This document shows, in pieces, positions 19,808 to 31,900 of a stretch of 64,000 bases of DNA. Source of the DNA: Rhizophagus irregularis (Eukaryota > Glomeromycota > Glomeromycetes > Glomerales > Glomeraceae); assembly GCF_026210795.1 (NCBI RefSeq), contig NC_089459.1, positions 806,001 to 870,000 on the forward strand, read 5' to 3'. A program made the position numbers and the translations under genes. Numbering within the stretch: the first letter of the stretch is position 1; the number at the start of each line of letters is the position of its first letter. Below the pieces are notes generated by a model. The model was not told the origin of the DNA and did no database searches. It worked only from the letters and a program-made list of their open reading frames with translations.

Positions 19808-22800
19808 ATGTCTAAGTTTGAAATCCACATGCAGGAATTGAAAAATTTCTGGGACAGACATCCTAAAGCGTTTCTTTCAGGACAATCATTCTCGCAACTT
19901 TCATGCAAAGGACGGAAAGAATTGTCAATAATTTATTTCCACCTCGCAAAAGCTATTATTGAAAATAGTGATAGTAATACAACAAAAGAAAATCAACTTA
20001 AAGCTTTGGATTACCTCAACACGTCTATTAGTTTAGATGCCATATATAATAGTAAAGCTTACATTATGATTGCAAAGATATATGCTGCAATTGGCAATCC
20101 AATATGTGCGTATGCTAATATTTTAATTGCTACGGTATTGATAAAGACTGATCAGGATGCCAAATTCTTTATCCAACAATGTAAAAAGCTGCCTTTTCCG
20201 CCTCCGCAAAAGATCTGGTGTAGCGATGAAGACGTTAATGAATTATCACTCCATTGGTTACGCGAAGACAAAGTTTTGATTCTTAGACCTGGTACATATA
20301 CAGCTACTTTTCCTATTTGTGAAAAAAGCGTTGTGATCATAGGAATCGGTAATGTGACGATCAAAAACTATAAAAAACCTACAATTTTTGGTGTTAATAG
20401 TAAACTTATACTATATAATATTAATATTGAATGTACTGAAGGACACTCTTTACAAATGATAGCATCCCAAGTTTTTGTAATAATTGTTGGTTTACTAAAT
20501 GTTCTGGTACAGCACCTCCCATTTGCATTTGTAGCAAAGCAACACTTTCTATGGACAAATGTGTTGTTGCCAATTCGACAGGAGACAATGGTGGTATTTT
20601 AATAGCTAATGATAGCAAGGCCAAGATCACAAATTGTAACATTTATAATATAGGATTGAGTGCACTTGAAGTGCGACATGGATCGAGTTTATATGTTGAG
20701 AATAATGAAATTCATCACAGCAGTAGAGGTGTTACGGCATGGTTAAACGCTAAAGAAATCATTCTTATTAATAATGATATCTACAACAACCTTTCAGAAG
20801 GAATTTTGGTCCATGGATACCGTGAACCAGCATCATCAAAAGAATTTAATAAATTTCTTCACGACTATATTCATGATTCCTTCGGTGCATCTATTAAGCC
20901 ACCTCCCCCTAGAGATTCTTACACAAAACCTTCACAAACACTTGCTGTGTTACAAAATAATCGAATTTTGAAGAATGGTTCTTTTGGTGTTAGCGTAGAC
21001 TTTGGAGCTAATGTGCGAATGGAAAACAATGAAATAGCAGATTGTATTACTTCCGGATGTATTATCAAAGGAGGTACAGATGCTGATATTTTAAATAATA
21101 ATATTCACAATAATAGAACATATGGTATTGAAGTTGGCGTAAACTATCATGGAAAAGTGGTTATAAAAAATAACAGTATTCATTCTAACAAGAGGGGAAA
21201 CATTACCTGCCTAGCTCTAGTTGAAATGATCGATAATGAAATTGGAGTTGATTATCTTGATGAATCAAATGATCAAAATTTTATTAATTTTAACATCTCT
21301 TCTAATCGACCAGGAATTCATTTATTTTATGAAGAGTCACTTCTCTATGCTATTAGTAATACATATGGTTTCAATCTATTAAAAAATTTCACCACAAAAG
21401 TGACTTCAACAACCGGAACAACTATTTTTGACAAAAAAATATCAATATTTTTAGGTGGCATTAATGATTTATCTAATATCGTTGAAACAGTATATGACCT
21501 TACAATGTCATTAGAAAGCCATACTAACTACTACAACATCAATCTACTTTTTACAATCAATAATTTCAATCCGATAGTGCTTTCTCGTAATTTAGTACTT
21601 CTTGAAATGATCAATAGATTACCAGACCCAAAGCCACCATCCTCATTAAACGAAAAGGGTATATATGGTCAATGGAATAAAAATTTTGTTATCGGTGTAA
21701 TGGAAATATTGTCAGTATGGGCTGAAAAAGTTATTAGCGATGATACCTATAATAATTTGAATAGTTGTATACATAGTCTAATTGAATCTCTTGAAAATAA
21801 AATAAATATAAAAACTAATAAATGCAATAACGATAGTTCCAATAAGAAACTTCCCTCTTGGATTTCATTTAAACATTCATCAAATACAGAATTTTTTATA
21901 TTACAAACGTTACAATATTGGAAAAATAATTCACTCTCAGCTTTTGCTCTGAATTGGGACGCCAATCATTTATTCAGTTATACAATGGATAGAAAATTTT
22001 CACCAGAAATTGAAATATTAAGAAACCTTAAAGAACGCTATTACGTGGATGAAGATATTAAAGAATATGCTTGTTGTCAGCTACCAATTAGTAATCAAGC
22101 TCGATCTTACATTAATGTATATTCTAATACACTTGATAAGCCTAATGTCACAATGTTAACCGTTCCAGCAATGGAATATAATGTCTCCCCAACTTCTTGT
22201 ATATTTCGTACATTTCAAGTCAATACTGAAAATAGTGAGGATTCAGATGATGATGATGATGACCAACCGTTAACACTTTACGATTATTTATTATTGACTT
22301 TACTACCAAAGCTTGCATCCTTACGTGCATCATTACATAAAACTTCTTCAGTTCAGATTCAAGTAAAGCCAGTTTTGGGAGATATCATCGACACACTACT
22401 CTGTCGATTACCTCCATCTGTGAGATTCAACGCTATTGACTGCTCAAATTTAGCTGATCATGTATCACTCCTGAATATAATCTTTGCAGCTGCACCTAAA
22501 TTAAAGGATAATTCTCAATTGACTCTGCAACTAATAAAGGTGCATAATCCGTCTGATAATTCTATGAAAAAATTTGTTGAACAACAACTTGGTTTAAGTC
22601 TAAATATTCTTTCAAAATTAACAGGCATTACGTTTGTAAATGCTTACTCTAAAGATTATGCTGTATATGTTACATGGAAATTTGATATAGCCAAAGATAA
22701 AGAAGAAAAGCTTGATACATTAATTAATGGTGTGATATCAGTTGCAAGTGCTTGTTGTACTGCTCATAACAAACGTATTTATGGACTCAGTATTAATATA

Positions 22801-23610
22801 ATTGTACGTTTGTTTCAAATAATGAATATTCGATTTTCTGAAGAAATAATGGCACAATTATTACAATCCCTTTTTACATCTAAGGGATTTAATAAGTATA
22901 TTCCAAATTTTGCAATGCACCTTGTTGAGTTGAAGACTTTTATGACATTGCATTTTTGTTTGCCCTTTGTTTCGAAACTTAAGGAACTTAATGATTTAAA
23001 AGTACCTATTGCGAGATACTCTTTGAAATGGGAAACTAATAAGATAGTTAAGGAAAAAATGCACACTCTTGGTTGGTATTTCGGTAAACATAGGAAAACA
23101 GTATGTCCAAAAACAGAGATGATATGGCTACGATTAATTAAACCTATCAAACCTATCACTCATACCAGCAATTTCACAACAAAAAAAAATAAACGCAACA
23201 ATTATACTTCAAAAAATCGAGAGCCAAATTATTATTACTTCGATAGTGTTTCCATAAGTTCTATAAAGGCACCTACAATAATGATATCGTTTCATCTTCC
23301 AATTCCATTCTATGATAATCATAAAGACTGGATTTTAGAATTTAATATAGGTTCAAGAGTAATTCTTTCATCCGCAGAGATGATAACCTTATCCAAGGTG
23401 ACGCAGAAAAATGTATGTCATAATATGTGGGATAGTGAAACCGAATATAAAGAATATGATGAAGTAAATGTATGCAAGCGATGTAGAAAGTATACTACAA
23501 AAATATGTTCAAAGTGTAAATCAGTGTATTATTGTAGTAAAAATTGTCAAGAAGATGATCTGAAAAGACACAGTAAAGTAGACTGTATTAAAGTCTCAAG
23601 CGGAATGTAA
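19808..23610 (+). CDS. Beta-helix/MYND zinc finger protein, with apparent 1-nt frameshift
   Basis: The first frame starts at ATG 19808. It is collinear with the gene at 1-3403 until about 20480, where a single-base deletion relative to that copy moves the frame. From there the frame ending at 23610 matches without loss (NNCWFTKCSG, then DKCVV). The order is a TPR-like N-terminus, a beta-helix (about residues 210-420), a long helical region with an acidic SEDSDDDDDDQ stretch, and a C-terminal MYND finger (CKRCRKYTTKICSKCK, YYCSKNCQ, H, C). No intron consensus explains the shift, since both flanks align fully. The gene is either recently inactivated, split, or carries a sequence error. An internal ATG at 20551 would give a 1,019-residue product lacking the TPR part. 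Confidence 0.8.
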
Positions 23611-24104
23611 AATATTGTTAAAATAGGAACGTCATGATTGAAGTAAATTGTTAGTTAATTATTAGTATATATTTTTTTGCAAAGCGATGCTTTATGTTTC
23701 TCTTTTTTTTAACATGAAAATAAAATAAATTTTATTGATTTTTTATTATTTCTTATTTAACAATAGTAAATAAATTATTATGGATTTTTGGACCAGATGA
23801 ATTAGCAAACAGGTCAAATCGAACTTACGATCAAATGAGTAAAAATTACATTAAGATAACTATCTTGAATAAATATTACTCAGTTACGTCTATGACTCAT
23901 GTTCTTGAAAAAAATTATTTTATTGATGATCACCGGAGAATCAGGTGACGAAATAAATAAGATGAGATGTGACAAAACATTTACGCGTTCGAATTTCAAA
24001 TATAATTATGATTCCATTCCAATGATTCAAATTGCATCATCATTATAAAAAGCTATAAAAAGTTATAAAAAGTCTCAAAGTTACTTGTTTTCACTTTAAC
24101 TTTT
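23611..24104. other. Intergenic, no gene recognised
   Basis: AT-rich DNA with an AATAAA-like signal near 23721 for the upstream gene. Confidence 0.45.
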
Positions 24105-24219
24105 CCTATTCACTAACTTTCCTATTCACTCAACTTATTCCTGTTAACCTCAACTTAACCTCAACTTTTCCTGTTATAAACCTCAACTTTTCCCGTTAAC
24201 CTCAACTTTTCCTATTAAC
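24105..24219 (+). repeat. Tandem CCTCAACTTTTCC repeats abutting a start codon
   Basis: Units of the form AACCTCAACTTTTCCTRTT recur about five times with small variations (CACTCAACTTATTCCTGTT, ACCTCAACTTAACCTCAACT and so on). The last unit ends directly at the ATG at 24220, so the repeat forms the 5' UTR or core promoter. Confidence 0.75.
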
Positions 24220-25604
24220 ATGTTTTTTCTTAAATATGGTCTTGATATTCTTGTCGATAATACTCAACTTTCAGAATTTAGTGACCCTGTAAAAGATTGT
24301 AGAGAGGTTTTTATTAATTATTTTATTATTTATTTATTACTGTTTACTGTATTAATATATCTCAAATATTAATATATTTTTACTTCTCTTTAAATAGTAT
24401 GTTTCGACAACTCCTTCATATGTTCGTCATGATACGGGCAAAAAAACTTACAGGTACGTAGTTATATTTCACTTTGAATGCAATAATGAATATATATTTA
24501 TTTAAACTCATCTCTTTTTGTATATTTTATCTACATAGTACTCATAATTGGTTTGTATCAGTACCCAAATCTGGATTGCAATTTTCAATCAGGATTTGGT
24601 CATGTGTTGCCACACGAAAAAATCCAATATTGGCTGTCGTTTTTATCGACGGAATGAGTGACTTCATCCTACATTTATTAGATTCTAATTCCGTTGAGAG
24701 AATCGATACCTTTACGGATAAAGATAACAAGAAGAGTTATTTTTTAAAGTTTAATCCCACTTTATGGATCGATGGAAATGACATGAGAAATTCAGCGAAT
24801 AATTTATCTGAAAGTCATTCTAAATTTGGCGGAATGGGTTGTGTTTCTGTTTACTTTTACAAGGCTGTAAGAGGGCTCAAATCCCCTGAAATACCCAATT
24901 ATACTCTTCAACAAATTCCCTTAAATGAGAATAAAGGGCCAATACATGGAATCAATATAACGACTGCCTTTGTTGAAAAAACTGGTTCATTAATGGGTCA
25001 AACTCATACGGAACCTTATATTGGCTGGAAGCCGGATGGTCAAGCTTTAGCCGCCCTACATCTTCACTATCGACCTACTTACTGGTTGAAACTAAGCGAG
25101 ATAATTCCGGAATCTTTATTTTCATATCAAAAGTTAAATTGGTATCCTGAAAATGCGAACAAAAAAAATTCTCATTTAGAATATAATCACAATTCATCTC
25201 CGTCAGATCAACTTCGTTCTGTTAAAGTGGAAAAATGTACTGAACATCGGGATTCTGATGTACAAACTCCTCAAGATAAAATATTTGACATAAATTTATT
25301 ATATACCGAAAATTCGGTTAACGTTGTTAATTCTTTAAGTAATCCATTAGTTCCTAATTCATCGTTCAAGCAGGAACCCTCTAATATCGAATTTCAAAAA
25401 CAAGGCAAAAAATCTGATATTAATGATATTGAAATCAAAGTTGAAAAAGTTAAAAATGAAGATAAGTCGAATGGAAAAAGAATTGAAGGCAAAGGTGTTA
25501 TTCACACTTTGGGAAAAAGAGAATCGATGAATACCAATGAAATCATTGATTTATCAAATAAGAAATCTTGTAAATGGGTTGCAATTAAATGTGAAAATAT
25601 TTGA
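24220..25604 (+). CDS. DUF7918-like protein with a tail rich in SUMO-type motifs
   Basis: Exons 24220-24306, 24398-24453 and 24539-25604 join to 402 residues. The N-terminal ~220 residues (FLKYGLDILVDNTQLSEF, FIDGMSDFILHLLD, GMGCVSVYFYKA) resemble the fungal DUF7918 family. That assignment is by pattern memory and less certain than the exon structure. The tail (about 245-402) is polar and has five consensus psi-K-x-E sites, at lysines 277 (VKVE), 325 (FKQE), 348 (IKVE), 353 (VKNE) and 398 (IKCE). No catalytic motif is seen. Tandem repeats abut the start. Confidence 0.78.
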
Positions 25605-25923
25605 TTTTATAACTTTAGGTAGTTTTTTTTTTATTTAATAAATTTTTTTTTTTAATTCTACAATCCCTTTCAAGGTTACGTTACAAATAGTTTTCTTAAC
25701 TATTATAAATCTAAAAAATTACATCAACATATGTAATTTGTGTGGTAAATATTGAGCCGACGTATGAGGTGTGTCATCTGTCGTAATTCGACAAATTCTG
25801 ACGATCACTGTGGGTGCTAAGGCCTTTTGTGCTAGACCCGAATATCATTAGCGCCAGATCTATATAATAAATGTTAAATAAACATCTCTCTTATGACGTA
25901 ATCGTGAATTCTATCAACAAATA
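25605..25923. other. Short intergenic region
   Basis: About 320 bp of AT-rich DNA between two same-strand genes. It contains poly-T runs and AATAAA-like signals near 25638. No gene seen. Confidence 0.4.
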
Positions 25924-25933
25924 TATATAAAAG
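25924..25933 (+). promoter_or_regulatory. TATA box of the lipase gene
   Basis: TATATAAAAG lies 81 bp upstream of the lipase ATG, followed by a pyrimidine-rich CCCACTTTCCCTT stretch. Position and sequence fit a core promoter. Confidence 0.55.
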
Positions 25934-26013
25934 CCCACTTTCCCTTAATTAAACAAACTTGGATATAAAATAAATGAAAATTGCCAAAGTACATTTGGTA
26001 ATAAATCAAAAAA

Positions 26014-28451
26014 ATGACAAATAGAAGCACAAATAACATAAATTCAAATGGTCATTCTACTCAAACAAGATCAAAAAATAATATACCAAACGAATTTGAA
26101 TTGGAATATGTTAATGAAGAGCATGTTAAAGCATTCTTTAAAGCACTTTCAGAAGATCCTGAATCAGATCAAACAGAACATATTGCAGCAGTAACAGATT
26201 TTATGCCAATTCGTCAAAGAGTAAAAAAGAAGAAAAGAATCCCTGGCGAATTTGAGGGTTATTCGTACCATATCGTTAGGTATCCTTTGATAGTAAGTTA
26301 TTCAAATGACGATCTTTACCGTTTACTGTTGTGTAACATCATTTTTATAAATACAAATTTTTATTATATATATAGTTTATTATTTTCTCGATTATTCTTT
26401 TCGAAGTATTGTTTTACATTTTGATTCGGCAAATCGTTAATTTTTGGGAATATTTTTATCAATGGTAAAATTTTGATTATTAAATAATAATTTTGACATG
26501 TATGTATCTTTGTAGCTATCAAGTAAAACTAATGTTTCTTTTTAAAATTAAGGCGAGGAATAAGTCGAATCTTACGAGAAGTAATGCGTAATACCAACAA
26601 TTATGAGGAGTGGATTGAAGCTGCAAAACAACTAGATTCCTATTTTAAATATGATGAATGGAAAAAGGAAATTCCATTTGGATATTACGATTATAACCTA
26701 TTAAAAAAAGTCAATCGAGATTTGAAATCTTTACGTCAAGAAGAAACTAACGAAAATTTACAAAAATTGAAAAATTTACTTCAAGATTGTGTCAAGAATA
26801 ATTATGCTGGGGTAGAAAATACTAGATTATATTCTCATTCTTATTATGGAACAAAAAACATTATCGAGGAATATGTTGATAAAGGTTCGTTATCTACATG
26901 TAAAAGTACAATTTTCCACATGAAATTAATATTATCTTTATCTCTTACGCACCCTTTTAGTAACCGAATCTCTTGAGTTTGCAAGAAACACCAAATTATT
27001 ATCAATTAAAGATAAACTTGAACTCCTTAAAAATACTTACAAAAATTATGGACGCACAGCGCTCTGTCTTAGTGGCGGTGCTAGTTTTGGATATTATCAT
27101 CTAGGTGTTGTAAAAGCTCTTTTTGATGCAAACCTTTTACCAACTGTATTTACTGGAACTAGTGCAGGTGGATTGATTGCTGCATTGGTTTGTGTAAGAA
27201 CTGATGAAGAGCTGGAACAAGTATTGACTTCTGAATTAAATACGCGCCTAACGGCATGTTCTGATCCAATTACTACTTGGGTACCAAGATGGTGGAAAAC
27301 TGGCGCTAGATTTGATGCATGTGATTGGTCTCGGAAACTTCAGTGGGTTACTAAAGGAAGTTTGACTTTCATGGAAGCATATGAAAGAACAGGAAGAATT
27401 TTAAATATTTCGGTTATTTCCTACGATCCACACTCTCCCCCAAAAGTCTTGAATTATATAACTGCACCTGACTGTGTTATTTGGTCAGCAGGTAAAAAAT
27501 TATAAAAATTTTTTCAGTATTTTTAATGTTTTATATTAAAAAGATCTTTTTATGTTAGTTATCGCTAGTGCTGCCGTGCCTGGTATATTAAATCCTGTTG
27601 TATTAATGCAAAAGTTGAAGAACGGTTCAATTGTTCCATATAACTATGGTAACAAGTGGAAGGATGGATCTCTTCGTACAGATATTCCAGTTCAATCTTT
27701 GCATATGCATTTCAATGTTAAGAACACCATCGTTTCCCAGGTTAATCCACATATTCATCTTTTCTTTTATGCTCCTCGTGGCTCAGTTGGTAGACCAGTA
27801 ACCCATCGTCGTGGAAAAGGTTGGCGAGGTGGTTTTTTGGTTGCTAGTATTGAACAATTTTTGAAATTAGACTTAAGTAAATGGCTCAAATGGATACGTG
27901 ACCTTGAACTTTTGCCAAGAGTTGCTGATCAGGATTGGAGTTCCATTTGGTTACAAAAGTTTGAAGGAAACATAACAATATGGCCTCATTCGAGCTTTTC
28001 GGATTTCTTTTATATCTTAAAAGATCCAACTCGTGAGCGACTTGAATCGATGATTACATCTGGTCAGCGAGTAACTTGGCCAAAATTGCGTATGATTTCA
28101 AATCGTCTTAGAATTGAAAGAGCAATTCAAAAAGGTCGTGAAGAACTTCGACGAGAGTTACGTAGGCAAAGATATCCTGGTGTTGATAATCAGAGAAAGG
28201 GCGATGATCGAAGAAATAATATCGATGAACTTCAAGATTATAATACGAGTAACGGTGATGACAATGACAAACACTTGGAAATTGAGAAAGTTACAGATAT
28301 AGGACCTAATAGTGACTATAGTAATTCTTTGGAATCATCATCTGATAATATTTCTTATATTTCATCTACATCTGATGAAGAGTATCATGAAGGTCAAGAT
28401 GATGGTCATAAATTTTTATTATCTTCGAATGATCCTCATATTGCTAATTGA
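26014..28451 (+). CDS. Patatin-type triacylglycerol lipase (TGL3/4/5, SDP1-like)
   Basis: Five exons (26014-26292, 26376-26464, 26553-26884, 26961-27491, 27559-28451) give 707 residues. Exon 2 encodes a hydrophobic hairpin or membrane segment (about 94-112) followed by RQIVNFWEYF, the layout expected before the DUF3336 region. Next comes NYEEWIEAAKQLD (DUF3336, about 130-230). The patatin core has the oxyanion motif GGASFG, the nucleophile Ser301 in GTSAG and the dyad partner Asp446 in WKDGS. The C-terminus is Arg-rich and then acidic (KGREELRRELRRQR, SSDNIS). The family hydrolyses storage triacylglycerol on lipid droplets. AM fungi store host-derived fatty acids as triacylglycerol, so a role in mobilising them is a reasonable inference. 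Confidence 0.93.
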
Positions 28452-28912
28452 ATTCATGTTGGAAGCTTTTGAAAGATACCAGAATGTGTATAGTGAAACC
28501 CCAAAATATGCCAAAGTGGAAGTCAGGAATGATGATCAAAGTAGGAAAAATGTATATATAAAAAGATCAAAAATTCTGGAATGACAAATTAAAATATAGG
28601 ATTGGAAATATTATACATGGAAACATAAATCACCATTGTATGATATTTGAGGAAAGGGAATTAAAATTTATTTTACCATTTGAATTAGAGATCGAATTGG
28701 TAAATTTCGAATTCGAAAGGATAATGAAGATGTTATTATTGAAATATTATTTATTTAAGAACTTTTATGTAATAAAAAAATTCGAATTTCATTAATGACG
28801 TAATAATTTGTTCACAAGTGTTACAATGTAACGACGATCCAATGATCAACTGCATGCAGATCAGAATATTTTTCTCACCTATTTTTTTTTTAAAAAAAAA
28901 TTTATACTTAAA
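28452..28912. other. Intergenic, lipase 3' flank and focadhesin-like 5' flank
   Basis: The 460 bp just after the lipase stop are moderately structured (continuing open stretches such as FEREL-like codons) but show no gene. A poly-T/poly-A run directly precedes the next ATG. Confidence 0.4.
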
Positions 28913-31900
28913 ATGGAGTTGCAGCATAGGTTTATTTCCATTCAGTCTGTTCATAAAGTGATTCAGGCGATAATTGTAAACCCCGGATCAGCTGATACTC
29001 ATCCAAAGGGTACAAGTGAGCCTTCGCAATTGGAAAAGTTTTGGTCTTTTGTTATATCTCCGTCTGAAATAACATCCTCTAATGCCGTCAATAATATTAC
29101 TTTGCTTGTACAATCGGGAGCTATTTCTTGGAATGACGCCTTGAATAAGTTAACAGATTCATTGTCAACTCTCTCAGGGGTTCAACTTGATAATGTCATA
29201 ATAGGAATTACCAATATTTTGTTATATCAGGTGGATACTCAAACTGATTCTTCATTAGAATATAATTGTCCATTTAGAGTTCGTGGTGGAATGACACATC
29301 CTTATATTCTCATTATTTCAACAAAAACAAACGAATCTTGGTCATTTTTACTTACACAAATTGAAAGAATTTTTGATATGTCAAGACTTGAATTTATTAA
29401 ATCTAAAACTCCAGAAAAAAGATCCGCATTTTTGCGAAATATTTTAAACATGATCCACCCATTTTTGGATTTCATTATTTTAGATGGAGTTCAAGGTAAA
29501 TTTGAACTACAAAAATACTGGACGTCTACTTTGGTGCATTTTCTCATTCAAATTGTGTATCAAAATATTGATGATAAAGAATTTATTGAATTAAGAGAAC
29601 ATGCGTTGAAATATTTGCTCTCAATTATTCAAAAAATTCCACTTTCATCTATTACTTCGTATATTAATTATGATGTTAAAAACAGTACATTATATTTATT
29701 AATACAATCATTTATTAATATTATGGAAACATCTTATATCAGAAATAGTTTTTCGCCGTTTTTTTTGAAAGAATTTAGTAATGCTTTGAGTATTCAAATT
29801 CTTTCTATAACATGTGATTTACATAGATCCAGTTTATCTACAAGTCATTATGTGAATTTACTTTTTAAGATACTGAAACTTCATTATAAGTTTTCGGATA
29901 TGATTTCAATACCAAATTTTGTAATATTATGGCCATCGTTAATTTTTTTACTATCAGATACTAATTCATGTGAAAGTCAATCTATTATTCTTGAAATTAT
30001 ACAAGAAATAATTGATACGAAAATAAATGAATCAGATAAGCAAAATATAAATCCAGAATTAATTAATATAGCAATTTTACCTTTGTTTCAGGTAATAGCT
30101 GATTCAACACAACATAAAACAAGGAGTATTGCTATGGAAATCCTTTTAAATGTGCAGAAATTACACGGAATTCAAAGAATCTCTGCTTCTAATCAAAAGA
30201 TTTTAAAAGAGGTATGTATCTTTTTAAAAATGTTATTCTTAATAATTATTTATATTAATCATAACTTGTATAACTTGTAATAGATTTCAGAACTGTCATC
30301 TTCAACATTTATTACCGGAACTCTTGTGGAAATATTATCTGAGACATATAATCTTTTAAAAAATTTTCCTATTTCTTCCGACATATTTAGAATTGATAAT
30401 CCAAAATTACCCTTTGCCCCTCTTTTCCATATTTCCTACTTGTTTCATAATAAGGAAAATATAAGAATTCAGGCTTTAGATGCTATTATTTCTTTAATAG
30501 ACGAAAACACTTTATTGGCTCAATCAAAAAAGTTTCCAATATTCTTATTATTACTTTTTATTTTAAGAAACGATCTTTCATCCTCGATTCATCTTCATAT
30601 TTTACATCATTCTTTACCTTCATTGGTTTCTCCCAAAGATCCAATTATAACCACGAAAGTTTTGAAATTTACAATGAGCCTTACTCAAGATAAAAGCACA
30701 ACAAGATTAGAAGCTATAAGGATCAGAGTTTTATATAAACTTTGGTTAAGGCAAAGAAGGTGTTGGAAGTCATTGAGATTTATTTTGAGTGATTGGGTTA
30801 GAAATAGAAAGCTTCAAGTTGGTGAAAATACGAAAAGTGTATCATTTGAAGTTGAAGTAGCAGCTTTAACTACGATGAGGTAAAATTTAATTTATTCTTC
30901 TTATATTCTATTTGTTATTTCCTTTTTCTTTAAAAAAAGAAAAATAAATAAATAAAATGAATTATTTTAGAGATATTTTCAAGACTAAAATGAGGGAATA
31001 TACAGAAGAATTAGTTCCCTTCATATCAAATCTACTTCAATCTGTAGTTTTACATCCGAATAGTTTATGTTTGATAATTGAATCTTTGAATTTATTTACC
31101 GAAACTGAAATTATAGATCCTCGAGCAAGTATGAATTTGTAATATATTTTTATTAGTATTGTTTTTCTCTTGCATTAAACACTTATTATGTTTTCTTTAC
31201 AGTATGGAGTGTTTTGATGTCGTATATTGCTGATTCAGTGATGAAAAGCAATAATTTAGATGTGCAATTAATTGCCAGGTTATGCCGTTTTTATCAACTT
31301 GTGGCACAAATGGGAGATGGTATTTCTTGCTTATTATTAAAATGAAGTTTAAAAAATTTTGTAATTTTACTAAAGAAATTTTTACATTTAGACTTTATCG
31401 TAGATAGTGATTTATATAATGAAGCTAAACATGACATATTATCAAAATATTTATGTCCGTTGATTTTTCCAAATTATTTATCTAGTATTTCTAATCAAGA
31501 ACAAGATGAAACTAATATAAACGATTTAGATCGTTTCCAAATTCAGTCTAATGCACAAATCTTGAAACATGGATTAAGAGCAATAGCTCAATTTCAAGCA
31601 AAAGAAATTTTATCCGAATATTTTCCAGGATCAAAAATATTGTTGGTTCAACTCTTAAACACGAATGCAAATCCAGATATAGCCAAAATCGAGGAATGGA
31701 AACTTGTGTTAAGTAAGCTTATTTCTCATGAAATAGATAATATGAGACGTAGTTTGTTCAAAGGTGTCGATGCATCCGGTGGTGGTGCTGGTTCTTCTGG
31801 ATCTGAAAGTAAGGATTTCTTAGAGTTAAAACAAAGGTTAACTTTGATTCGTTCAAAAATTGTTGATGATTGGGAGAGTGGAATAGTAAATCCTGGATTA

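Noticed and set aside
20470-20560. Intron explaining the frame change in the right beta-helix gene
   Set aside because: Both flanking frames align with the paralogue without missing residues, so a single-base loss fits better than an intron.
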